Of a stretch of DNA of 64,000 bases, positions 1 to 13,332 are shown piece by piece (the stretch's first letter is position 1; the number at the start of each line of letters is the position of its first letter). Location: assembly GCF_001039355.2 (NCBI RefSeq), contig NW_019775956.1, positions 44,621 through 108,620 of the forward strand, read 5' to 3'. Origin of the DNA: Lingula anatina. Taxonomy: Eukaryota > Brachiopoda > Lingulata > Lingulida > Lingulidae. Both the position numbers and the translations under genes were made by a program. The notes beneath the pieces were generated by a model. That model searched no databases, was not told the DNA's origin, and saw only the letters and a list, made by a program, of their open reading frames with translations.

Positions 1-174
1 TACCTCATTATCTTCACCAAATAAAGAATGCATCACCAGTAAATTCTGTAAAATGAATACTTTACAAATAGTTCACATATGTATACATGTATATAATTCA
101 GGTAAAAAAATCTGCAGGACTTTCGAAAGTTTTAACCACGTTTTTGTTTTCGAATAGGTTAACCAGTTTTACAG

Positions 175-1220
175 CTCTGCCACTGCTAACCTTGCATGAT
201 GGCATTTTCATCAGTCATTCCAAAGCTGAATTTTATATGCTCTCCCACATGCCTGCCTTAGCTGACTTGGAAGGGGATTGGGACAGGCCTGATGTTAGAG
301 GTATGTATTTGATATTATAGCAACACATCAGTATTTGACCCTGTAGAACAATGTGCTCCATATGTGAGGCTGTGGAATTTTAGTTATATATATATATTTA
401 TATTTATTGCTTGGTAGCATAAACATTAAAGTTTGATTAAAACCGTGAGTAATTGAAGTGAATTGCATTTTGATGTACCACATCAAGTATTGGCTTTCAG
501 CTTCTCTGCAAAGTGTACAAAAATCTCAGCAAGAAAGCTCAAAGAACAAAAGGCGTGGTTGGAGAGCCATATTCAGCACAGTGAAGGCAGAGAAGGTTAA
601 GACGGATGGCTTCAAGGATATGCAGACTGATGAGGAAAAAAAGTTAGGGCCATTTGGCTGGCAGTTTGTAGCACCTATCAAGTATGATATTGGTTTTACA
701 TTTTCCTTTATTATTATTCCAGCAGTTATGATGGGAGCAATTTAAATGACATGTAACTTAACTACATGTATGCTTGATCCATTCATTTTAAGATAAAAGA
801 ATATTAATTTTAATATCAATTTCTGAAATAGAATTATTTCCATGTTAAGTTGTACTGGCAATTTGTAACATTTATATTTTAAGACCAGGTGATACTGTAG
901 AAACTGCATTGTCACAGTGTATTTTGTAACTTGACTAAATTCATCAGGATATTAAAAACTTAACTTTAAATTTAACTTTCTTGTAGGTCCTACTGGGAGA
1001 GGAAGATAGCCAGGATGCACCTTGAGGCAGAAGTATTTGACTGTGCCTATTACATTGTTTTATTAACGCTCATTGAAAGGTATTTGCTATGGGTCGGTGG
1101 CCTTTATCAATTGAATAAAGTTGAAAGGTATACATTTGGGAAATTTCGCTGTATGTTATTGGCAGTTTTAATGCATTTAAATTAGAAGTTTAATATAGTG
1201 TTCCTGTTCTAAATCAGTCC

Positions 1221-1294
<74 letters not shown>

Positions 1295-3906
1295 ATGTGG
1301 CCTTGTAGCTTTTCCTTTTCTTCACTGCAGTGATGTGTACCCAACCCAAGAGCTTCACAGAGAGGTGAACCACTTGATGCACTGCACAGCAGCCAAGTTG
1401 CATGCTCTGATGGAGGTAAACAGAGCTGTCATAGACTTGATACAGTGCTTCCAGGGGGTAAGGACGGTTAGCTAGACATTTCAGTACTTTTTTTACCAAC
1501 TTTTCACTATTGCAAAAGAGGCAACTGGTATATCATTATTAATTCGAAGAAATTTGAAGGCAAAGGATTTTATCAAAGATTTTGGATGGAAAAGTATATT
1601 CAGTTGATTTACAAAATTACACATTTGTGTTTTCAGTATGTGGAGGCCACACTAGTTGACACCATGTTTATGAAATACAGGAATGATGTCATCAATCTTT
1701 TGGCTGGAAGTGAACTGTAAGTTTATTATGCGCACTTAACTCAAGTGAAAGGAGTATTAATAATATGTAATAGTAATTATTCTCCTACATAGATGGTAAC
1801 TGTTTTCCAATAAAAGGCTATTGGTTTGATTATGTAATCTTTGGTATTTTTTTAGGCAGGAAAGAAGCAGTGCAATGCATGCTGCCAGCAGGCGACTGGC
1901 AGCTTGGCTAGATAAAGTTACCTACATGGATGGAAGGCAGACACTTAGGGTGTCTCTGAAACCCAAGGTATGAAAAGCATGTTTTACTTACTTCTTAGTT
2001 TTTTTAATACAGGTATGTATCCATATTAAATGTAGTGCTTTTAACATACCTTTTGTCACACAGATTTGACGATTTTCCACATGTTGTTACTTTTCAGAGT
2101 ATTGAAATGTTGCAGGCAGTAAACCAGTACTGTATTCCTTTACTACTGATAATGACTGAGGATGCATTACATTGGTGTCCACAAATAAAGGTACATGCAA
2201 TTTTACCTCTTTGTAATTTGACAAATAGTATATCTTGCCTAGGTTTCTTTTTCATGCACACGTATGAAAAATATGTAGAGTTTAATTATCTGGTCGAATA
2301 CAAATACAAGATCTTCATAGGTTTATTAACATGTTTGAATTATATTAAATTATATTAAATTTGTCAATTTGTTATAAAGTATTATTAGTTAGTAGTAAAT
2401 TTGTATATTCCAGATAAACAACTTTTATGGTGATAAATCCCATTACATAGTGTCACATTCAGCTGTACATTTGTGCTGACTTAACGTTGATGCAAGATTG
2501 TGTTGTCACAGTCAATTAATAAAAATTGGTTTTCCATTAGCTTCACGTATTTTCATGGAATAATCTAACTATACTGAATTATATAATTTTAGCAATGTAT
2601 TACATCAATAAAGGAGAAGTATCCCGAGGAAGCCTGTGTTGATAAGGCTGCTAAGGAACCTGTAAGTTATACAGTTGATTGATTTTGTAATGTGAAAATT
2701 ATTATTTTTTTAAATAACATGCTGTTGATTAGATGTAACATGAGATTTGTAGGTGACTTCATTTTTGACAAATCATCAAGCTGTTAGCAATGTTTCCAGA
2801 GTGTGCCAGAAGCAGAGCAGTATGTCCATGGTTCAGAGATTGAGGCAATTATACAACATGACTTATCAGGTAAACCTTTTGACATAATTTGAAGAATTTT
2901 ATTTTCCAAAGACCCATCTAGTACTCTCCATGTTTATTCCTTAGATACGTAAAGCCTGTAAATAGATAATTTTTCATTAAAATGGTCTCTAATGTAGATG
3001 TGTCTTTGTTGTTATTTTAGGAATAGACGTTACTTCAGTTGGACAAGGAAGCATGGTGCCTTCAGCTATAGCTAGAGATTCTGTCTTGTTGAAGGTACAT
3101 ATAACTATAATGGATAGTTCTGCAGTTGTCTTAAGCTCCCAAAATATAACACTTTGTCATGTATCTGTGCTAGCTTAATATGGAGCTTTTTAAGACTTTT
3201 GAATGTCATCAGTTCAGAATAGTTAGTTATCCATTTTACATTTCTTCCATGCAGTATACAGGATTTGCCAAAGACATCAGTGAAAAACACGAAATATAAA
3301 TTGACTGATATTTTGCTAGTTCAGGCCCTCTGCCACCCAAGCTAATATTGGTACAAATCTATTTTGTTTCAGTATGTGTCTGATACTCATTTAGATGAAA
3401 CATGGCAGGAGTTTTTACTAGACTTGTTGTCAGGTGGCAGTCTTCCCCCCAATCCCTATCCAAGACTACTCACAAAGCTCACTGAAGCTGCAAACAGGTA
3501 AAAACAGGAAATATCGGCAAACAATTTCGTTATATTCAACATTAAGAATATTGCTATGCTAGAGATGAATGTTGAAACTGAATTATAATTCAGAAATAAG
3601 AATGTTACAACCATTACAATAAATCATATACTGAGTAGGGCAGAGTTGAAATTTGTCAGTATCACATAAACCAAATGAAGTGAAGATAATCTGGTGATCA
3701 TTTGCTTTATTTAAAAATATTTTTAAGAATGGATGTCCAGTATATGACTCCACACAGGGTCACTGAAGAGGTGTACCATGGAAGAGAACAGCTGGATGAA
3801 CCTGATGGCTATATTTTTACCATACCAGGGACTCAGATATACGGTAGGTAATGTTTCTGCTGCACCACTACTTATTTTTATCTCCTAGCATTAATTTGAT
3901 AAGACN

Positions 3907-4001
<95 letters not shown>

Positions 4002-7000
4002 CAAATGTGGCCTTGTAGCTTTTCCTTTTCTTCACTGCAGTGATGTGTACCCAACCCAAGAGCTTCACAGAGAGGTGAACAACTTGATGCACTGCACAGC
4101 AGCCAAGTTACATGCTCTGATGGAGGTAAACAGAGCTGTCATAGACTTGATACAGTGCTTCCAGGGGGTAAGGACGGTTAGCTAGACATTTCAGTACTTT
4201 TTTAACCAACTTTTCACTATTGCAAAAGAGGCAACCGGTATATCATTATTAATTCGAAGAAATTTCAAGGCAAAGGATTTTATGCAAAGATTTTGGATGG
4301 AAAAGTATATTCAGTTGATTTACAAAATTACGCATTTATGTTTTCAGTATGTGGAGGCCACACTAGTTGACACCATGTTTATGAAATACAGGAATGATGT
4401 CATCAATCTTTTGGCTGGAAGTGAACTGTAAGTTTATGCGCACTAAACTCAAGTAAAAGGAGCATTAGTAATGTGTAATAGTAATTATTCTCCTACATAG
4501 ATGGTAACTGTTTTCCAAGAAAAGGCTATTGGTTTGATTATGTAATCTTTGGTATTTTTTTAGGCAAGAAAGAAGCAGTGCAATGCATGCTGCCAGCAGG
4601 CGACTGACATCTTGGCTAGATAAAGTTACCTACATGGATGGAAGGCAGACACTTAGGGTGTCTCTGAAACCCAAGGTATGAAAAGCATGTTTTACTTACT
4701 TCTTGGTTTTTTTAATGCAGATATGTATCCGAATTAAATGCAGTGCTTTTAACATACCTTTTGTCACACAGATTTGATGATTTTCCACATGTTATTACTT
4801 TTCAGAGTATTGAAATGTTGCAGGCAGTAAACCAGTACTGTATTCCTTTACTACTGATAATGACTGAGGATGCATTACATTGGTGTCCACAAATAAAGGT
4901 ACATGCAATTTTACCTCTTTGTAATTTGACAAATAGTATATCTTGCCTAGGTTTCTTTTTCATGCACACATATGAAAAATATGTAGAGTTTAATTATCTG
5001 GTCGAATACAAATACAAGATCTTCATAGGTTTATTAACATGTTTGAATTATATTAAATTATATTAAATTTGTCAATTTGTTATAAAGCATTATTAGTTAG
5101 TAGTAAATTTGTATATTCCAGATAAACGGCTTTTATAGTGATAAATCCTTTTATGTAGTGTCACATTCAGCTGTACATTTGTGATGACTTAACGTTGATG
5201 CAAGATCGTGTTGTCACAGTCAATTAATAAAAATTGGTTTTCCATTAGCTTCACATATTTTCATGGAATAATCTTACTATACTGAATTATATAATTTTAG
5301 AAATGTATTACATCAATAAAGGAGAAGTATCCCGAGGAAGCCTGTGTTGATAAGGCTGCTAAGGAACCTGTAAGTTATACAGTTGATTGATTTTGTTTTG
5401 TGAAAATTGTTATTTTTTTAATAACATGTTGTTGACTCGGATGTAACATGAGATTTGTAGGTGACTTCATTTTTGACAAATCATCAAGCTGTTAGCAATG
5501 TTTCCAGAGTGTGCCAGAAGCAGAGCAGTATGTCCATGGTTCAGAGATTGAGGGAATTATACAACATGACTTATCAGGTAAACCTTTTGACATAATTTGA
5601 AGAATTTTATTTTCCAAAGACCCATCTCGTACTCTACATGTTTATTCCTTAGATACGTAAAGCCTGTAAATAGATAATTTTTCATTAAAATGGTCTCCAA
5701 TGTTGATGTGTCTTTGTTGTTATTTTAGGAATAGATGTTACTTCAGTTGGACAAGGAAGCATGGTGCCTTCAGCCATAGCTGGAGATTCTGTCTTGTTGA
5801 AGGTACATATAACTATAATGGATAGTTCTGCAGTTGTCTTAAGCTCCCAAAATATAACACTTTGTCATGTATCTGTGCTAGCTTAATATGGAGCTTATTA
5901 AGACTTTTGAATGTCATCAGTTCAGAATAGTTAGTTATCCATTTTACATTTCTTCCATGCAGTATACAGGATTTGCCAAAGACATCAGTGAAAAACACGA
6001 AATATAAATTGACTGATATTTTGCTAGTTCAGGCCCTCTGCCACCCAAGCTGATATTGGTACAAATCTATTTTGTTTCAGTATGTGTCTGATACTCATTT
6101 AGATGAAACATGGCAGGAGTTTTTACTAGACTTGTTGTCAGGTGGCAGTCTTCCCCCCAATCCCTATCCAAGACTACTCACAAAGCTCACTGAAGCTGCA
6201 AACAGGTACAAATAGGAACTCTCAACAAACAATTTCGTAACAGTTATATCCAACATTAACAATATTGCTATGCTAAAGATGAATGTAAAAACTTAATTGT
6301 GATTCAAAAATAAGAATGTTACAACCATTACCATTTATTACCAATAAATCATATATTGGGTAGAACAAAGTTGAGATTTAATTGTCAGTATCACATAAAC
6401 CAAATGAAGTGAATATAATCTGGTGGTCATTTGCTTTGTGTAAAAATATTTTTAAGAATGGATGTCCAGTATATGACTCCACACAGGGTCACTGAAGAGG
6501 TGTGCCATGGAAGAGAACAGTTGGATGAACCTGATGGCTATATTTTTACCATACCAGGGACTCAGATATACGGTAGGTAATGTTTCTGCTGCACCACTAC
6601 TTATTTTTATCTCCTAGCATTAATTTGATAATTCAAATATGGTAGAGGTGTTTGGTACAATACAATAGAATGGATAGATTATTTAAACATTTTCCTGGTA
6701 GTTCATTTGCCAGAATTGTGTTATATTACTTGTATGTTGTAGGCACTGAGGGATGTTTGGGGGTTTTAGACTGGGACAGTTTCTCCCAAGTTATCCCAGT
6801 GGGACAGGAATTGCTCATGCATAAGTACCCTCACAGGAAGGGTCCTTACCGAGTGAGTTGTAAACTTTAAGATATATAGTTTAATTGGATTGTCTGCTGC
6901 AATAGTTATTTTCCAAAAATATCTATATTGAAGAAATGTCTTTAAATGTTTGGTATCTAATTTAAAGCTGCATTTGTTAATATTTATCTTGAAATATATA

Positions 7001-10000
7001 TAAAGTATGACAGGTGGGTGTGTCTTATTTCTCCTCCACAGCTGGCAGTGTGTCCTGCCATAAGTGGTGATACTTTCCTGTATGGTAAGATGTCACCATA
7101 TCTCCATAGTGTGTGCTTACATGAATACTGTTTCATCAGAGGTCCACGGAAGACTGCCCGAAAAGCTTTGGAGTGGTTTGCTGATATTGGTAAGTCATGC
7201 GCATGATGTTTTGTAAGGTATGCTGAAAATAATCCAGAAAATTTTACAAAAAGCAGGTTTTAGTGTATTGCATAGGTTCCAAACTGAGCTCGTTTAAAGG
7301 GCTGCTTAGTAAAAAAGGTTGCTTACTTTCATCTTAATATGAAACAAGTTCTTGTATTTTAATTGAATGAGAATTGCTCTGAGCAATAGGTACCTTTTAT
7401 GATGGCCAGTTTAACTATTAGTACTGTGTGGCTGTGTTATAGTGTACCATCACTTGGCACAGCTGTATGAGGAAGGCACCATGGTGTTGTATGGTGTATA
7501 TATGGGGACTGCTTCAAGAAACAACCGCTGGACACTAGAGGGAGCTCTCAACAAGAGGAAACAGTTTGAAACAGAACTCATCAGACACCTGGCAGCAAAG
7601 GAACCTGTATATCTTAAGGTCTGGTAGCTATGCTATGTAAACTATGTTTAAGAGGTGTTATAGCTTGATTTGACTTTTTTTCAACAGAGCAAATAACTTT
7701 GAGTAATACTGTACTCTGAAAGTATGGATATGATTTTTAGTGCTTGCATACAGTGACCTCATGTTTCTGCTGGTATTGCAGTGAATTTCAGTGAATAACA
7801 AATTTATATTTGGAGAATTATTTATCATTATTGTAGGCATATGTGGCTGTGGAGTGGAGATACATTCCTGTCATCAAACATTTCATGTTGCAATTTATAA
7901 GTGAGGATGAAAATGAGTAAGTTTTCATGCAGAAGTGTCCTCTATTTGAATACTTTTTTATGGGCACAAATTTAAATCTTCAATGGAAAATGTTGTATAT
8001 TCCTTATTGCAGAAAAAATGTTAGACAATGTAAAACTGTATGAAAATAGTTTAATCATGTACAGATAGAAAGTGCAAAGGAACCTTACAAAGTTCAATGT
8101 TTCTCTGTTTTCAGGTATGAAATGTTCTACTGTCATACTCCTATACACATCCACCAGAGTGTCTTTATGGACAAGGAAAAGGTAATAAACCTTGGGCACT
8201 GTAAGTTTATACATTTTCAGTGAATGCCTAAGGTAATGTNCAAATATGGTAGAGGTGTTTGGTACAATACAATAGAATGGATAGATTATTTAAACATTTT
8301 CCTGGTAGTTCATTTGCCAGAATTGTGTTATATTACTTGTATGTTGTAGGCACTGAGGGATGTTTGGGGGTTTTAGACTGGGACAGTTTCTCCCAAGTTA
8401 TCCCAGTGGGACAGGAATTGCTCATGCATAAGTACCCTCACAGGAAGGGTCCTTACCGAGTGAGTTGTAAACTTTAAGATATATAGTTTAATTGGATTGT
8501 CTGCTGCAATAGTTATTTTCCAAAAATATCTATATTGAAGAAATGTCTTTAAATGTTTGGTATCTAATTTAAAGCTGCATTTGTTAATATTTATCTTGAA
8601 ATATATATAAAGTATGACAGGTGGGTGTGTCTTATTTCTCCTCCACAGCTGGCAGTGTGTCCTGCCATAAGTGGTGATACTTTCCTGTATGGTAAGATGT
8701 CACCATATCTCCATAGTGTGTGCTTACATGAATACTGTTTCATCAGAGGTCCACGGAAGACTGCCCGAAAAGCTTTGGAGTGGTTTGCTGATATTGGTAA
8801 GTCATGCGCATGATGTTTTGTAAGGTATGCTGAAAATAATCCAGAAAATTTTACAAAAAGCAGGTTTTAGTGTATTGCATAGGTTCCAAACTGAGCTCGT
8901 TTAAAGGGCTGCTTAGTAAAAAAGGTTGCTTACTTTCATCTTAATATGAAACAAGTTCTTGTATTTTAATTGAATGAGAATTGCTCTGAGCAATAGGTAC
9001 CTTTTATGATGGCCAGTTTAACTATTAGTACTGTGTGGCTGTGTTATAGTGTACCATCACTTGGCACAGCTGTATGAGGAAGGCACCATGGTGTTGTATG
9101 GTGTATATATGGGGACTGCTTCAAGAAACAACCGCTGGACACTAGAGGGAGCTCTCAACAAGAGGAAACAGTTTGAAACAGAACTCATCAGACACCTGGC
9201 AGCAAAGGAACCTGTATATCTTAAGGTCTGGTAGCTATGCTATGTAAACTATGTTTAAGAGGTGTTATAGCTTGATTTGACTTTTTTTCAACAGAGCAAA
9301 TAACTTTGAGTAATACTGTACTCTGAAAGTATGGATATGATTTTTAGTGCTTGCATACAGTGACCTCATGTTTCTGCTGGTATTGCAGTGAATTTCAGTG
9401 AATAACAAATTTATATTTGGAGAATTATTTATCATTATTGTAGGCATATGTGGCTGTGGAGTGGAGATACATTCCTGTCATCAAACATTTCATGTTGCAA
9501 TTTATAAGTGAGGATGAAAATGAGTAAGTTTTCATGCAGAAGTGTCCTCTATTTGAATACTTTTTTATGGGCACAAATTTAAATCTTCAATGGAAAATGT
9601 TGTATATTCCTTATTGCAGAAAAAATGTTAGACAATGTAAAACTGTATGAAAATAGTTTAATCATGTACAGATAGAAAGTGCAAAGGAACCTTACAAAGT
9701 TCAATGTTTCTCTGTTTTCAGGTATGAAATGTTCTACTCTCATACTCCTATACACATCCACCAGAGTGTCTTTATGGACAAGGAAAAGGTAATAAACCTT
9801 GGGCACTGTAAGTTTATACATTTTCAGTGAATGCCTAAGGTAATGTGCAGTACCTTTTTCTATGTTCATTTGGTTGCAAGTTGTTCATTCAGCTAAAAAG
9901 AGTAATTCACATTTATGTGTAACAGTTACTGTAGGAAAATAACATGCATGTGTGAATGTTGTAACTGCATCAGATCTGGATATCCTCGTTGATTAAACAA

Positions 10001-11588
10001 TAAGAAGAAAATAGCTGTAGATAAAGAATGTAACTCTCTTGTATATCTGTTATTTATTTATTTTTTTATCTATTTATTTATTTATTTATTTATTTATTTA
10101 CTTTGTAGGGGGGGTGCACATGTAAATATGCAGTACATGTATATTTCTTGACAGAACTCTTTAAATTATCTGAAAATGTCAGAATTAACAATTGTTGAAG
10201 CACTCCTCTCTTCCAGGCCAGTTTTTACTACCAACGCTGTGACCCTCTGTCTGATGAGGACCCATACTCCCCAGGGAACAGCCTGCAGGTACTGGGCTAC
10301 ATTGACCAGAGAATTCTGGAGGCAAGAAAAGAAGCAGACTGGGTCAGTGTCCAGAAGTGGATACTGCAAAAGTCAATAGTCACTAAGGTCAGTTATATGC
10401 CATGTCCTGTTAGCATATTTTTTATTGGTAATTGATGCGCTTTAGGAACAGTGTCAATTTATGGTTGTTCTTTGCATTTTTTGTTCCATGGAGTTTTTGG
10501 TGTATACTTTATACTAAATCTTTTTCATTTATTGCAGAAGTCGGATCAGATTGGTGAAAGTTGGTATTTATTCCACAGCATTGCTGGAAGGTTGGAGTAC
10601 CTCCGCACCCTGATCCAGTCTTTGACTGACTTAGTTAACTATGGCTTAGAGAAGGAGAAGAGTCCACTGAGGGTCAGCAGGCAAGTGGACAGAAGTCGAG
10701 CCACGCTGTCCAGTCAGGTGGTACAGGTAAGTGCAGTAACTCTCTAAAATGTAGCTGTACCCTTGTGTGTGCAGTGATTTGAGGCTGGTGGTCACTTGTT
10801 ATTTAACTCTTGAAATATATGTTATGTTTCATTCACAGAGTTCTATCTTACTTTTTGATTATGTTTACATAACCTTAACCCTTATATAGTTGGTAAATTC
10901 CTTTATTCCTGTGGACCTGTTAGTAATGTGATATGATTCCTCTACTCCAGAGTCCTGTTGACCAGTCAGTAATGTGTAGGATGGTGACAGCTTTCAGGCA
11001 GAAGTTTCGCCAGGTAGTGACCAGTAGGGTGGCCCTTGCTGCCGCATCTCTGTTGGACTTTGACCTGGTCAAGCTGGACCAGTGCATGGAACTGGACACT
11101 ACAACTAACCTCTGGGTGCCACACAGTCATGAACAGGTAACTGGAAAATGGGACTATGGAACCTTTACTTTCCATTATTTTCACATTTTGCATAATGTTG
11201 ACTTTATCAGTACATGTATTTTCATCTGTCACATAATTTGTTGTATTTCAACCCATGTTTTATTTTCATACCCTAATTTTCAGTTTCTATGATTCATTTA
11301 TTTAAAATTATATTTCAGGTAATTGCCACATTTGAAGAAGTATCTCTACATCTTCTATACCTTCAAGATTTAGCAGCTTTCAGTTTTTATCAGTCCAACC
11401 TGCTTGCACAAGCAACTATGCAAAGTGTTGAAAGAAAGGCAGAACAGAGGCCAGAGAGTGTATATTCCCAAGATATGAGAAGTCACAGTAACTACATAAT
11501 GAAACCAGCAGCTTATGTAGACAACACAGACCAAAGTGATCACCTGTTGAGGCCAGTGACTCATACTGATAATACAACAGAGTGGTGA
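175..11588 (+). CDS. Large conserved protein, C-terminal part (tentatively CCDC162-like)
   Basis: These are the last ~887 codons of a multi-exon gene; the 5' part lies outside the window. Exons read from splice sites and phase, using one copy of each duplicated block: 175-300 (start may be 159), 501-681, 987-1079, 1331-1457, 1637-1716, 1856-1967, 2098-2190, 2593-2661, 2800-2869, 3021-3094, 3373-3497, 3728-3843, 6743-6852, 7042-7189, 7443-7618, 7837-7916, 8115-8181, 10217-10387, 10538-10726, 10951-11136, 11319-11588 (TGA 11586-11588). All junctions are phase-consistent. Recognisable stretches are GPFGWQFVAPIK, IFTIPGTQIYGTEGCLGVLD, NRWTLEGALNKRKQFETELI and ESWYLFHSIAGRLEYLRTLI. The protein is mostly helical-looking and soluble; I see no catalytic motif or membrane segment. 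The WYLFHS...EYLRT and WVPHSHEQ segments remind me of coiled-coil domain-containing protein 162, but that is from memory and unverified. The last ~50 residues are polar and low complexity. Function is not assigned. Confidence 0.75.
1222..3905. repeat. First copy of a 2.7-kb block (nine exons of the first gene)
   Basis: This block is repeated almost exactly at 3907-6630. It runs from the (TC)n(AC)n microsatellite through nine exons (1331-3843) and stops at the single n at 3906. The second-copy exons are 4041-4167, 4348-4427, 4564-4675, 4806-4898, 5301-5369, 5508-5577, 5729-5802, 6081-6205 and 6457-6572. Exon lengths are equal and all splice sites are kept in both. The nine exons total 866 nt, not a multiple of three. 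Interpreted as two haplotype contigs that were not merged. Confidence 0.9.
3907..6630. repeat. Second copy of the 2.7-kb block
   Basis: This is the other haplotype of 1222-3905. It begins in the microsatellite right after the n and continues without a break into the unique sequence that leads to the next exon, so it is the copy on the longer contig. Differences include a longer (AC)n tract, several intronic substitutions and small indels. There are seven amino-acid changes, for example Gln/Lys at the first codon of exon 5301-5369, Arg/Gly in exon 5729-5802 and Tyr/Cys in exon 6457-6572. Confidence 0.9.
6634..8239. repeat. First copy of a 1.6-kb block (five exons of the first gene)
   Basis: This stretch is repeated at 8241-9846 with a constant offset of 1607. 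It carries exons 6743-6852, 7042-7189, 7443-7618, 7837-7916 and 8115-8181. The copies are nearly identical; the one coding difference I see is TGT versus TCT (Cys/Ser) in the last exon. The five exons total 581 nt, not a multiple of three, and the end phase does not fit the start phase. A contig overlap is the likely cause. Confidence 0.92.
8241..9846. repeat. Second copy of the 1.6-kb block
   Basis: This repeats 6634-8239 after the single n at 8240. Its exons are 8350-8459, 8649-8796, 9050-9225, 9444-9523 and 9722-9788. It continues into unique sequence leading to the exon at 10217. One copy should be used when building the gene model. Confidence 0.92.
10049..10101. repeat. (TTTA)n microsatellite
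   Basis: An imperfect TTTA/TTTATC tract lies in the intron before the exon at 10217 of the first gene. Confidence 0.9.
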
Positions 11589-13332
11589 TTTAACCACATT
11601 AAATACATGACAGTGTTAAATTAAATTAAATCTTTTTATGCTGGTTTTTCATAGCTGAAGAAAAATCTGTGATATATTTTGTCTGTGATAATAAAATGCC
11701 CATTAATATGGCTTTGTCAACAAAGGACAGTGTATTTTATTATTGTAGATGACATACACGTACCCTTGTTACAGCACAACCAATGTCATTATTGCAGTGT
11801 AATGTTGCATTGCCCTCAGACTAATAGCTTCATTATGTAATTGCTGGACTGTCATCAGGACCATCTATCTGTATTGTCCTCAAGGTTTTAAGCTCTGTAA
11901 ATGTATCTGGGGGACTTTCATAAATCTTGTCACTTGTTGTTTTTTTTATTGTGATTCAATCATTCCTTCATATCATAAGTGATATATAGCCTTAAAAAGC
12001 TGTACTATGAAAGTTCCATTTTCCCCCCTGTAAACTATTTCATCTGAAAAGAGCTGATGCAAAAAGAGAGGAAGTTTTGCTGTGGAATGGCCCTATACAC
12101 TATTATTAGTATTAAGAGAAGTAAGGAGAGTGGATAGTCAAAGGGGCGTGTCCTGTGAGCATATGTACTAACTGCTGTCATAGAAGTAGAGGACAACTGT
12201 GGAGATCCTAACAGTACATATGTTCAGTGTACATCAGTGTAAAAGCTTTTTCAGTGGTGTAAGTTTTGCAGAAGATTCTTCATTTTAAATGTTATTATAT
12301 TCAGCAAAATGTAGGGGTTTTATTTTTGAATGGTTTTCATTTGTTGAATTTGAATACAAACAGTGACCTTAAAATAAAGCATTATTTCAATGTATTTCTG
12401 AGTGGTAAATTCTTTGCAAGTTGATTTGTTTGTATAGTTTCCTAATTTAATACCAATTCACTAATTGTTTCATGTTAAATCTAAATAAATGTGCTATAAA
12501 TATGAAATCAGCTTCTACCAGGTGTATATTTTCATTGTCCAAATATAAATATTTGAAAGGAATTGATATTTTTAAAGTTGGTCCAAAAATTGGTGCTAAA
12601 TGTTTCTAAAAATTGGCTCACAACTAGAACTAAAATTATACAAATCTTTACTTTCTTTATTTTGAAGCAGTGGTATAAACAACATGCATCTTTGATATAA
12701 CATTTAACATTTTACTAAGAATATATGGAATAAATATGAAAATAATTCTAACTATGGAAAAGATGTTATTACAAAATACGAACTTTAGACTGTAAAGACA
12801 GTTTCTTGGAATGCTTCCCCCACCACCATATATTTTTAGACTGGAAATTGGGATTTGTATTCAGTTAAATTCATAATCTCTTAAATGTCCTTAATTGTAA
12901 GATAAAAATGTGTTAAAACATTACTCAAGTTACTCAAAGCACTGGCAAACTTCTAGCAAAAGTCTGCTCACAGCTACAGCTACATTAATAAAGGAAGAAT
13001 GAATCTTGATGATAAAATGGTTTTCTTAACCTTCTATATGACAATTTCACTAGATCTATCACAATTTTTCTTTGGATCTTTTCTGCTGTTTCTCATCAAA
13101 ATAACCTGATGGCAAACATCCTTCTCATAGATTTTACCAAATCCCCTTGCACCATATGATATGTTTAAAGAACATAAAAGACCCTTGGATATATAAGTTT
13201 TGCCATATATATGTGTGTGCGTATCATACATTTTAAAACAGAAATTGTACCAAACATAGATCTCATACTAAACAAGCAGCAACTGCAGTACACATGTAGT
13301 TACACAGTTTGTCATTGAAATTAATAAAATTA
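11589..13332. other. Convergent 3' UTR / intergenic region
   Basis: No coding sequence is visible. AATAAA signals on the plus strand at 11690-11695 and 12373-12378 could end the first gene. A TTTATT at 12656-12661 (AATAAA on the minus strand) could end the PhnD-like gene. The two genes therefore converge here with at most about 1 kb between transcript ends. The rest is AT-rich single-copy sequence. Confidence 0.6.

Noticed and set aside
1331-9788. Real tandem duplication of exons within the first gene.
   Set aside because: Block sizes (866 and 581 nt of exon) and phases would break the reading frame, and each copy boundary is marked by a single n.
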